This document shows positions 1 to 5,313 of a stretch of DNA of 7,259 bases, piece by piece. The translations under genes and the position numbers were made by a program. Location of the stretch: positions 1 to 7,259 of the forward strand of contig CAMOZD010000058.1 in NCBI GenBank assembly GCA_946630645.1, in the 5' to 3' direction. This DNA comes from an uncultured Lachnospiraceae bacterium (lineage in GTDB: Bacteria; Bacillota; Clostridia; Lachnospirales; Lachnospiraceae). The notes under the pieces are model-generated. The model made no database searches, was not told the origin of the DNA, and was given only the letters and a program-made list of their open reading frames with translations. How positions within the stretch are numbered: the stretch's first letter is position 1; each line of letters opens with the position of its first letter.

Positions 1-124
1 TGCCCAGGGCCAGGGGAATGGCAAAAAGGATAATCTTATCCAGCAGGGACCCATTGAGCATATCCATGCCTGATCCCCCTTCTCCCCCTCTTATGTTTTT
101 CATTTTTTCAAGTAAGCCACTCAT
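1..124 (-). CDS. MATE family efflux transporter, N-terminal fragment (cut by window edge)
   Basis: Only the first 41 codons are present; the rest lies beyond the left edge. After a hydrophilic leader, the reading contains MDMLNGSLLDKIILFAIPL, a very typical opening of clostridial MATE (multidrug and toxic compound extrusion) transporters: a short 'M.NGSL..KI' segment running into the first membrane helix. MATE proteins are cation-coupled inner-membrane exporters, and the substrate cannot be told from this piece. The start is ambiguous. ATG at 124 has AAGGGG six bases upstream (131-136) and is preferred. ATG at 103 has no clear ribosome binding site. ATG at 67 is preceded by purine-rich GGGGGA sequence and would give the start usual for the family. 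The gap to the upstream glycosyltransferase stop is 44 bases with no terminator, so the two are probably co-transcribed. A lipid-linked oligosaccharide flippase of the same superfold is a less likely alternative. Confidence 0.75.
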   Translation of the reverse strand, partial: MSGLLEKMKNIRGGEGGSGMDMLNGSLLDKIILFAIPLALG

Positions 125-168
125 TCCTTACCCCTTATTTCTTCCAGATTATTCTTATCTTCTTCCCC

Positions 169-1179
169 TCACTTCCGGCCGGGATAAAACTCAATCTCAA
201 CCAAAGGTGCTTGTTTCCTTTCCTTGATCCTGGTCCAGATCCTCCATGAGAGGGCAAAGGCCAGGCCGGACCTTCTGAGGAGCCCCAGTGCCCGCTTCCT
301 AAGCCCTGTCGTGGCCGCCGGCAGCTTTTGTCTGCCCAGTATGCGCTGCCGGACCATGTCCAGGCTCCTTCTCTCCCCGGGGACAAAATAATTAAAGGCA
401 TAATAGGTCAGCTCCCTGCTTAAAAGAAGCTGGTCCATGGCCTCCTCTGCCCCGGGACAGGCCCTGCTTATATAACGGTACTTGTCATAGCTGGCCTGGA
501 GGACTTCTTTAGACTTCCCGGGCCCGGACATATTACTTGTCAGACTCCCTTTCCGCCGCCGGTAATAATAGAGCCGGTCCGGAAGAAGGTAAAAACGGGA
601 GGCCCTGTTAAAGATCCTGCAGCAGGTTCTCATATCTTCCAGCAGCCTGCAGTCGGGAAAAACCATCGCAGCCAGCAGGGACCGCCTATAGATCTTATTC
701 CACAGGTAATCAAGAATCTGACTCCCGGCAAGCAGGGTCATGGCCTGGTCCCGGTTTAGCAGCCCACTCCGGGTCATGGCCTGGTGGACCGGGGAAAAGG
801 GCCGGGTCTGCCAGACCTCAAAAAATTCAAAAATACAGATATCTGCATCATTTTTCCGGGCCCCCTCCAGGGCCCTCTGGCAGAAATCCTCTGACACCCA
901 GTCGTCTCCGTCAACAAACATGATCCAGTCGCCCCGGGCCTGGCGGACTCCTGCCTCCCGGGCCTTGCTAAGCCCCCGGTTATCCTGATGGATCACCCGG
1001 AAGCGATTGTCCTCCCGGGCTGCTTTCTCGCAGATCCGGCCGCTCCCGTCCACTGACCCGTCATCCACCAGAAGGATCTCTATATTGGAAAAAGTCTGTT
1101 TTTTCAGAGTCTCCAGGCAGGGCCAGAGATAGTTTTCTATATTATAGACCGGAACAATCACTGAAATCTCCGGTTTCAT
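169..1179 (-). CDS. Family 2 glycosyltransferase (GT-A fold)
   Basis: 336 aa. Transfers a sugar from a nucleotide-sugar donor, probably onto a cell-surface polysaccharide, glycolipid or teichoic-type polymer at the cytoplasmic face; the acceptor is unknown. The GT-A nucleotide-binding half is at the N terminus: ISVIVPVYN at 5-13, LVDDGS at 37-42, NRGLSKARE at 67-75, and the metal-binding DXD-type motif VDGDDW at 89-94. Further family signatures are LWNKIYRR at 159-166, LLEDMRT at 179-185 (the ED pair is the usual place for the catalytic base) and a YYYRRRKGSLTS stretch near 204-215, all common in EpsJ/CpsJ-like capsule enzymes. The C-terminal 70 residues are basic and amphipathic, and may help membrane attachment. 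An in-frame ATG nine codons upstream (1206) lacks a ribosome binding site; ATG at 1179 has AGGAGGG seven bases away. It has its own promoter and an unusual repeat-bearing leader, and runs on towards the MATE gene. Confidence 0.92.
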   Translation of the reverse strand: MKPEISVIVPVYNIENYLWPCLETLKKQTFSNIEILLVDDGSVDGSGRICEKAAREDNRFRVIHQDNRGLSKAREAGVRQARGDWIMFVDGDDWVSEDFCQRALEGARKNDADICIFEFFEVWQTRPFSPVHQAMTRSGLLNRDQAMTLLAGSQILDYLWNKIYRRSLLAAMVFPDCRLLEDMRTCCRIFNRASRFYLLPDRLYYYRRRKGSLTSNMSGPGKSKEVLQASYDKYRYISRACPGAEEAMDQLLLSRELTYYAFNYFVPGERRSLDMVRQRILGRQKLPAATTGLRKRALGLLRRSGLAFALSWRIWTRIKERKQAPLVEIEFYPGRK

Positions 1180-1186
1180 TCTTCCA

Positions 1187-1193
1187 CCCTCCT
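1187..1193 (-). promoter_or_regulatory. Ribosome binding site that fixes the glycosyltransferase start
   Basis: AGGAGGG on the minus strand, seven bases before ATG at 1179. It lies inside the coding sequence that would result from the upstream in-frame ATG at 1206, so the shorter protein is preferred. Confidence 0.85.
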
Positions 1194-1213
1194 GTCCTGC
1201 TGCCAATGTTTTA

Positions 1214-1313
1214 TTTACAAGACTTTGTTTACAAGGCTCTTTTTACAAGACTATGTTTACAAGTCCTGTTTACAGAAGTCCTGTTTACAGAAGACCTGTT
1301 TACAGAAGACCTG
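1214..1313. repeat. Seven-unit degenerate tandem repeat (13-15 bp) in the glycosyltransferase leader
   Basis: Seven head-to-tail units, written on the plus strand: TTTACAAGACTTTG (1214-1227), TTTACAAGGCTCTT (1228-1241), TTTACAAGACTATG (1242-1255), TTTACAAGTCCTG (1256-1268), TTTACAGAAGTCCTG (1269-1283) and TTTACAGAAGACCTG twice (1284-1298, 1299-1313). The two units farthest from the gene are identical and the copies become more divergent towards the start codon. The 15-base form contains the small dyad CTGT-TT-ACAG across each junction. The block begins 34 bases upstream of the glycosyltransferase ATG and ends about 50 bases downstream of the promoter -10, so it should be transcribed as untranslated leader RNA. 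There are no unique spacers, so this is not a CRISPR array. Slippage-generated expansion is the simplest origin. Confidence 0.9.
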
Positions 1314-1366
1314 CCCGGTCTGCCCCGGCCAGTCCCTTCCTCTTGTTCTCGTCAAGGTTTCATCCC

Positions 1367-1395
1367 ATCATATCACACTCTTTCCATAATGCCAA
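1367..1395 (-). promoter_or_regulatory. Sigma-A-type promoter for the glycosyltransferase/MATE unit
   Basis: On the minus strand, -35 TTGGCA (1395-1390), a 17-base spacer, and -10 TATGAT (1372-1367) preceded by TGA, giving an extended -10. Transcription should start near 1360, leaving about 180 bases of leader that includes the tandem repeats. A weaker second candidate lies upstream: TTGGCA at 1442-1437 with an 18-base spacer to CATATT at 1418-1413. An interrupted dyad (TTCA...TGAA arms, 1413-1434) overlaps that weaker candidate and is centred about 64 bases upstream of the predicted start, a usual place for an activator site. Confidence 0.7.
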
Positions 1396-1486
1396 ATAAG
1401 CTGACGGGCTAAAATATGTTCAGTATTGAAATATCCTGCCAAACTCCCAGTAAGAGGTCAGACCATCCGGACTCCCAGACAGACAA

Positions 1487-1524
1487 AAGACCCCTGCCGG
1501 ACCATAGATCCGGACAAGGGTCTT
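1487..1524 (-). terminator. Rho-independent terminator after glycerate kinase (possibly bidirectional)
   Basis: Outer stem AAGACCC (1487-1493) with GGGTCTT (1518-1524), and inner stem CCGGA (1497-1501) with TCCGG (1509-1513) around a seven-base loop, separated by a small internal loop. Reading on the minus strand the hairpin runs into a T-rich tail (TCTTTTGTCTGTCT). On the plus strand it is followed by ACTTTTTT, so it could also stop transcription from the other side. It lies about 100 bases after the glycerate kinase stop, across an AT-rich stretch. Confidence 0.75.
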
Positions 1525-1600
1525 ACTTTTTTATAAAGTTTATTTTTATATATTTTATCTTTATATGTTTTATCTTTTATGTATCAGGTCTTTATCTGTA
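1525..1600. other. AT-rich 3' untranslated stretch between glycerate kinase and its terminator
   Basis: This part of the gap between the glycerate kinase stop and its terminator is strongly AT-rich, unlike the moderately GC-rich surroundings. It contains two near-identical 13-mers, ATATATTTTATCT (1548-1560) and ATATGTTTTATCT (1563-1575), 15 bases apart. No gene with a ribosome binding site is visible on either strand. Confidence 0.6.
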
Positions 1601-1627
1601 ATCAGTCCAGTCCTTCTTCCCGGCCGG

Positions 1628-2860
1628 TCATCTCCTGATCAGCACCAGGGCCACATCATTGACATTAGTTCCTGTCGGGCCTGTAGTAATCAGCCCTCCA
1701 CAGGCCTTAAGGGCCGGATAGGCATTATTATCCTCCAGGGTTTCGTAAATATCGATCCCTCTGGCAGCCAGGTTTTCTTTGCTATTGCCGTCACAGTAGC
1801 CTCCTGCCGCATCGGTAGGGCCGTCAGTCCCATCACTGCCTATACTGAACACCGCCGTATCCTTAAGACCGGCAATTCCTGCCGCGGCAGCCAGGGCAAT
1901 CTCCTGGTTGCGGCCGCCCTTGCCGGAGCCGGTCAGACGGACCACCGTCTCCCCACCGGCGATAAAGGCCAGACTTTCTTCTGTCGTCTGGTAGGTTCTG
2001 GCGATGGAAGAAAGGAAGGACCCGGCCTCCCTGGCCTGGCAGCAGAGCTGGTCCGTCAGGATCACAGGCCGGTAGCCCAGCTCAAGGCAGCTGTCTGAGG
2101 CTGCCCGGCAAAGTTCCCGCACACTTCCCGTGATGACTGTCTCCACATTGGTCAGGACCTTTGGCGTTTCCCGGGCCAGCAGCTGTCTGCAGGCCTTAGT
2201 CAGATGCAGCTGGTACTTGTCCGCGATTCTCATGGCATCCTGGCAGCTGCTGCTGTCCGGATAGGCAGGGCCGGAGGCAATCATATCCAGGGGGTCTCCC
2301 AGGATATCACTGAGTACGATGCTGTAAATGCGAGCCGGCTGACAATGTTCTGCGAACCTGCCCCCTTTTACGGCTGACAATCTTTTGCGTATGGTATTCA
2401 TCTCAATGATGTCCGCCCCGCAGGCCAGTAATTCTTCCGTCAGCTCTGCCATTTCCTTTTCTGAAACCAAAGGTTTTTCAAAGAGGGCCGAGCCGCCGCC
2501 GGACAAGAGAAAGATTACCCAGTCCTGGTCTGTCAGGTCCCGGGTCAGGTCCAGGGCTGCCTGGGTGGCCTTGTAGGAATTGGCATCCGGTACCGGATGT
2601 CCTCCTTCCATGCAGCAAAAGTGGGGAATCTCTCCCTTGACATGCCGGTACTTGGTACAGACTACCCCTGCGTCAATGGCGTCGCCCAAAACCTCTGAAG
2701 CGGCCTTTGCCATCTGCCAGGCTGCCTTGCCCGCTGCCACCACCAGAAGCCTGCCCGGGCCAAAGGTCTTTCCTTCCAGGGCCCTGGCCACTGCCGCATC
2801 CGGCAGCACCCTTTGGATGGAGGCCTTAATAATTCTATCTGCATCTTGTCTCAAAGTCAT
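1628..2860 (-). CDS. Glycerate 2-kinase, MOFRL/DUF4147 family
   Basis: 410 aa, full length for the family. Phosphorylates D-glycerate with ATP, giving 2-phosphoglycerate that enters lower glycolysis; cytosolic. The N-terminal domain shows AAGKAAWQMA at 42-51, LLSGGGSAL at 118-126, MNTIRKRLSAVKGGR at 154-168 and SDILGDPLDMIASGP at 184-198. The C-terminal MOFRL domain shows GGRNQE at 315-320, GSDGTDGPTDAAGG at 341-354 and TGPTGTNVND at 393-402. These are the conserved blocks of GckA/TtuD-type kinases, distinct from the GarK/GlxK family. ATG at 2860 has AGGAGG five bases upstream, whereas the in-frame ATG 14 codons earlier (2902) would swallow that site. It follows the hydrolase by 83 bases and ends before a terminator, so it is the last gene of a probable two-gene unit. 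The CdaR-type regulator upstream fits control by a glycerate-like signal. Nothing appears broken. Confidence 0.95.
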   Translation of the reverse strand: MTLRQDADRIIKASIQRVLPDAAVARALEGKTFGPGRLLVVAAGKAAWQMAKAASEVLGDAIDAGVVCTKYRHVKGEIPHFCCMEGGHPVPDANSYKATQAALDLTRDLTDQDWVIFLLSGGGSALFEKPLVSEKEMAELTEELLACGADIIEMNTIRKRLSAVKGGRFAEHCQPARIYSIVLSDILGDPLDMIASGPAYPDSSSCQDAMRIADKYQLHLTKACRQLLARETPKVLTNVETVITGSVRELCRAASDSCLELGYRPVILTDQLCCQAREAGSFLSSIARTYQTTEESLAFIAGGETVVRLTGSGKGGRNQEIALAAAAGIAGLKDTAVFSIGSDGTDGPTDAAGGYCDGNSKENLAARGIDIYETLEDNNAYPALKACGGLITTGPTGTNVNDVALVLIRR

Positions 2861-2865
2861 AGCTT

Positions 2866-2871
2866 CCTCCT
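2866..2871 (-). promoter_or_regulatory. Ribosome binding site that fixes the glycerate kinase start
   Basis: AGGAGG on the minus strand, five bases before ATG at 2860. This excludes the upstream in-frame ATG at 2902 as the likely start. Confidence 0.88.
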
Positions 2872-2877
2872 GTCTGT

Positions 2878-2911
2878 TCTCCCCGGTCTGTGGCAAACCC
2901 ACCTGGGGAGA
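2878..2911 (-). other. Intercistronic hairpin between hydrolase and glycerate kinase
   Basis: Outer arms TCTCCCC (2878-2884) and GGGGAGA (2905-2911), inner arms GTGG (2890-2893) and CCAC (2899-2902) around CAAAC. On the minus strand the hairpin ends just seven bases before the AGGAGG of glycerate kinase and has no T-run, so it is not a terminator. It could protect the downstream message or modulate ribosome access; this is inferred from position only. Confidence 0.5.
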
Positions 2912-2932
2912 TACTGACTGGACCTAAGCCGG

Positions 2933-2960
2933 TTTATAGTCTCCTAATGGTTTGCGACAA
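2933..2960 (-). promoter_or_regulatory. Possible internal promoter for glycerate kinase
   Basis: TTGTCG (2960-2955), a 16-base spacer and TATAAA (2938-2933) on the minus strand, overlapping the last codons and stop of the hydrolase. It would start transcription near 2926, giving the kinase an extra, shorter message. The match is fair rather than strong. Confidence 0.35.
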
Positions 2961-3756
2961 ATTCCCCGACCAGCTTGTTAAACTTATCCGGCTCATCCCA
3001 GAAAAGCATATGGCCGGAGTTCTCGAAAAACTCTGTTCTGGCACCGGGGATATTTTCCCCTACCCAGGCACTGCCCTGCCAGTCAAAGATCAGACTGTGT
3101 CTTGCCACACAAACCAGGGTAGGCAGCTTGATGGTAGGGATGAAATCTCTCCAGTCAAGATTGGTATGGTCTCTCATAATCTCAATCCGTACATAAGGCG
3201 GACATTTCTTAATATCATCTGACAGGAACTTGGCATCCTCTGCAGACGGTGTGTTATAAATGCAGGCCCCTACCAGACCCTCTGCCTGGCCGTCCGGATT
3301 AAACTGGGACTCACAGCAGGTCCGGATAAAGGTCTCTACATCATAGCAGGAGTTCTGGCCCCACTTCCAGTCAGGTCCGATATACTGGGCCGGGGACTGG
3401 TCAACACATACCAGGCCGCTGATCCTGTGGTTTCCGAAAAGTTCAATATAGCTCCAGAGAATGGAGACACCCATGGACCAGCCCAACACTGTTACATCCT
3501 CCACATCCAGATAGTCCAGAAGATTCTTCACATCCATGGCGTAGCGGGAGATACGGTGGCTGTGCATCACCTTCTCCGACTGGCCGTGGCCTCTCATATC
3601 CATGCAGATCACCTTGCAGGTCTTAGAAAGCTCGGGCACATTGTTTCTCCAGAAGTTCGTGGTACATGTCCAGCCCGGAAGCATGAAAAGGGGTCTTCCC
3701 TCACCGTGCACCTCGTAATAAATCTCCACATTGTCATTGGTCTTAAAAGTAGCCAT
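2944..3756 (-). CDS. Alpha/beta-hydrolase fold protein
   Basis: 270 aa, cytosolic with no signal peptide. A predicted serine hydrolase (esterase, lactonase or related); the substrate is unknown. Visible parts: oxyanion-region LPGWT at 26-30, the MDMRGHGQSE loop at 52-61, nucleophile elbow GWSMG at 92-96 (Ser94), and SGHM at 247-250 (catalytic His249) followed by the family's FWDEPDKFN. The usual Asp after strand 7 (as in 'GxxD') is not there; the segment reads VARHSLIFDW at 217-226. Asp119 in VCVDQSP, at the end of strand 6, is the likely charge-relay acid, with Asp225 a second option. The start ATG at 3756 has AGGAGG five bases away. A good promoter lies upstream and glycerate kinase follows 83 bases after the stop, so it may supply or process a glycerate-related ester or lactone. 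That role is inference from context only. Confidence 0.9.
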   Translation of the reverse strand: MATFKTNDNVEIYYEVHGEGRPLFMLPGWTCTTNFWRNNVPELSKTCKVICMDMRGHGQSEKVMHSHRISRYAMDVKNLLDYLDVEDVTVLGWSMGVSILWSYIELFGNHRISGLVCVDQSPAQYIGPDWKWGQNSCYDVETFIRTCCESQFNPDGQAEGLVGACIYNTPSAEDAKFLSDDIKKCPPYVRIEIMRDHTNLDWRDFIPTIKLPTLVCVARHSLIFDWQGSAWVGENIPGARTEFFENSGHMLFWDEPDKFNKLVGEFVANH

Positions 3757-3781
3757 AATATCCTCCTCTCTTTTGCTGAAC

Positions 3782-3802
3782 CAGGACTCCCCCGGAATCC
3801 TG
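3782..3802 (-). other. Leader hairpin upstream of the hydrolase
   Basis: On the minus strand, CAGGA and TCC pair with GGA and TCCTG around a GGG loop, with one T-G wobble between: a compact nine-pair stem. It lies in the predicted 60-base leader, about 15 bases before the AGGAGG. It could affect translation or message stability; no known riboswitch class is recognised. Confidence 0.4.
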
Positions 3803-3824
3803 TCATAATTTTATCTTCACCTTT

Positions 3825-3853
3825 ATGATAGCAAAAGGCGGCGAAAGGAACAA
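3825..3853 (-). promoter_or_regulatory. Promoter for the hydrolase/glycerate kinase unit
   Basis: Minus-strand -35 TTGTTC (3853-3848), a 17-base spacer and -10 TATCAT (3830-3825), preceded by TGC so that the -10 is extended. Transcription is predicted to begin near 3818, about 62 bases before the hydrolase ATG. It sits just downstream of the regulator's terminator, which makes it the natural target for the CdaR-type regulator encoded upstream; no operator was identified. Confidence 0.65.
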
Positions 3854-3867
3854 TTTATCACTAGTAT

Positions 3868-3909
3868 AAAAAGACCTGGGTTTTTTGTGGTCTCAGCACA
3901 AAAAACCCA
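3868..3909 (-). terminator. Rho-independent terminator after the CdaR-type regulator
   Basis: A perfect 13-base-pair stem, TGGGTTTTTTGTG (3877-3889) with its complement (3897-3909), around a seven-base loop, followed on the minus strand by GGTCTTTTT. A second, shorter pairing overlaps it: AGACC (3872-3876) with GGTCT (3889-3893) directly before the T-run. It separates the regulator message from the hydrolase promoter. Confidence 0.7.
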
Positions 3910-3918
3910 TATAGTTTC

Positions 3919-3935
3919 TTTCCCAGTCAGGGAAA
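3919..3935 (-). other. Small hairpin in the regulator's 3' region
   Basis: TTTCCC (3919-3924) pairs with GGGAAA (3930-3935) around AGTCA. There is no T-run on the minus side, so it is probably part of the untranslated 3' end ahead of the terminator. Confidence 0.35.
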
Positions 3936-3958
3936 ATATAGGCTGGGACAACAGACCA

Positions 3959-4012
3959 TACTCCCCGCTTGCCAGGTTTCCCTGTTTCAAACCTTACTCC
4001 CCGCTTTCCAGG
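3959..4012. repeat. Direct repeat of 18 bases, 36 bases apart
   Basis: TACTCCCCGCTTGCCAGG (3959-3976) and TACTCCCCGCTTTCCAGG (3995-4012) differ at one base. They lie between the regulator stop (4026) and its terminator, in a stretch of 3' sequence with no gene. Confidence 0.75.
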
Positions 4013-4025
4013 CTCCGCCCGGCCT

Positions 4026-5156
4026 TCAGTCACCGCTGGACAGATAATAAAGCAGGTATTCCATAAATTCCCGGTCCCCGGCATTGCGGACCGGATTCAT
4101 GTCGAAAAGATTTCTGATCTTGTCAAAGCGGAAGGTCAGGGTATTTTTGTGGACAAACAATTCCCTGCTGGCCGCCGTCATATTATAATTATTCCGCTTC
4201 AGGCTGCCCACCGTCTCCAGATAGCGGTCCCGCTCCTTGCCGGCAAATCTTTTTTTCACGCAGTTAAACATCCTGTGGTATTCAATGTCAGGGACCAGAC
4301 CCTTGACATAGGCATCCACATAATCATAGAAAAAGATTCCTCTCCCCTTGCCGGACAGTTCCTTTTCCAGCCAGCGGCAATGGTCGTAGGCGGCAGCGTA
4401 ATAATGGAACTGGTCCTGTATACTGCCCACAAAAAAGCGGTAAACAAGCTTGTCTTGGGCCGCCCGCATCATGAAAGGATGGAGGTATTCACCAATCAGA
4501 TACTTGTAGTCCGAGAAAATGTTTTTCTCCTCCGGGAGACATTTATAGATGAGGATCTCCCCCTCCCTGGTAACCAGGGATATGTCCTGGGAGGTATGGA
4601 GGACCTCCCCCTTGATCCGGTCCAGGACCTCCTGGGGCTCTGCCCCCTCGCCCTCCAGACGGATCAAAATGGGAATCCGCATAGGCCCCTCTGAATAGCC
4701 CAGGCCAGCCGCCTCTTTTTTCAGTTCTCCCGGATCCCTGACGGCTCCGCTGGTCAGTCGGTAGACGAAGTGTTCCTTCTGGCTCTGCCTTTTGCTGGTC
4801 TGCTCTCTCTGGTACTCATAATCCAGCATGGTTTCCATGGACATTTTGACAATCAGGGCAATGGGATGGACCTCCTCCGGGTCCCCGGTGACACCAATGA
4901 CTCCGATCACCCGGTTCTGGTGGTGGAGGGGCAGGTTGACACCCGGTTTGGTCCCCAGCATTCTGTCATCAGGAGACACATGGATAATCTCCTTATTGTT
5001 GCTGATGATATCAAAGGCCGCCTCATGGAAGGTACCCACCCTCTCGGGATTGCGGCTGGCAATGATAATCCCCTTGTCATCCATGATGTTAATGTTGTAT
5101 TTTGTATAGGCTGTCAGCCTGGTAATAAATTTTTCCGCAATCTCATTATACAGCAT
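4026..5156 (-). CDS. CdaR/PucR-family transcriptional regulator (sugar-diacid recognition type)
   Basis: 376 aa, the usual length for CdaR-type regulators. The N-terminal ~130 residues match the diacid-recognition (Diacid_rec) sensor: an AEKFITRLTAYTKYNINIMD start, GIIIASRNPERVGTFHEAA at 29-47, then PGVNLPLHHQNRVIGVIGVTG at 71-91. A poorly conserved middle follows. The C terminus carries the PucR helix-turn-helix, with YLETVGSLKRN, MTAASRELFVHKNTL and FRFDKI between about 312 and 347. In enterobacteria CdaR activates galactarate/glucarate and glycerate genes in response to such acids. Here the downstream neighbours are a hydrolase and a glycerate kinase, which fits a glycerate-type ligand and control of that unit; this is inferred. 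The start ATG at 5156 follows an AAGGAAGG purine run (5160-5167). Its own terminator separates it from the hydrolase. The sugar-diacid dehydratase and aldolase genes seen in enterobacteria are absent from this window. Confidence 0.93.
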   Translation of the reverse strand: MLYNEIAEKFITRLTAYTKYNINIMDDKGIIIASRNPERVGTFHEAAFDIISNNKEIIHVSPDDRMLGTKPGVNLPLHHQNRVIGVIGVTGDPEEVHPIALIVKMSMETMLDYEYQREQTSKRQSQKEHFVYRLTSGAVRDPGELKKEAAGLGYSEGPMRIPILIRLEGEGAEPQEVLDRIKGEVLHTSQDISLVTREGEILIYKCLPEEKNIFSDYKYLIGEYLHPFMMRAAQDKLVYRFFVGSIQDQFHYYAAAYDHCRWLEKELSGKGRGIFFYDYVDAYVKGLVPDIEYHRMFNCVKKRFAGKERDRYLETVGSLKRNNYNMTAASRELFVHKNTLTFRFDKIRNLFDMNPVRNAGDREFMEYLLYYLSSGD

Positions 5157-5189
5157 AGGCCTTCCTTCCCGATCTCTTCCGTTCCAAAA

Positions 5190-5209
5190 GCCGTCCCTTC
5201 TCCGACGGC
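5190..5209 (-). other. Leader hairpin upstream of the regulator
   Basis: GCCGTC (5190-5195) pairs with GACGGC (5204-5209) around eight bases; on the minus strand it runs into TTTTGG. It lies between the predicted start of transcription and the regulator's ATG. The four-T tail makes a weak attenuator conceivable, but a plain leader structure is equally likely. Confidence 0.35.
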
Positions 5210-5248
5210 AGACTCCGGTCTTAATCTTTAGTCAAATTTTATTTTATT

Positions 5249-5277
5249 ATTATAACTTATTTGGAAAGAATATATAA
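5249..5277 (-). promoter_or_regulatory. Probable promoter for the regulator in an AT-rich stretch
   Basis: A perfect -10 TATAAT (5254-5249) on the minus strand lies in a strongly AT-rich segment (about 5232-5282). The hexamer 17 bases upstream is TTATAT, a poor -35, so the promoter may depend on an activator or on the AT-rich upstream DNA. Start of transcription would be near 5242, about 85 bases before the ATG. Confidence 0.45.
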
Positions 5278-5313
5278 TATACTTAGCAGAAAATGCTTAC
5301 CGGAAAAAACTGT

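Noticed and set aside
1214..1313. CRISPR array
   Set aside because: Units of 13-15 bases are directly adjacent with no unique spacers, and no cas gene is present.
1206..1412. Plus-strand reading of 68 codons with FTEDL-type peptide repeats across the tandem array
   Set aside because: No ribosome binding site or promoter; the peptide repeats simply reflect the 15-base DNA repeats, and the block lies in the untranslated leader of the minus-strand glycosyltransferase.
1565..2098. Plus-strand open reading (177 codons) opposite glycerate kinase
   Set aside because: Its sequence is low in recognisable features and overlaps conserved MOFRL motifs on the other strand; treated as a shadow.
3969..4694. 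Long plus-strand open reading (241 codons) opposite the regulator
   Set aside because: It is the mirror of a well-supported CdaR/PucR gene, has no family resemblance and no good ribosome binding site.
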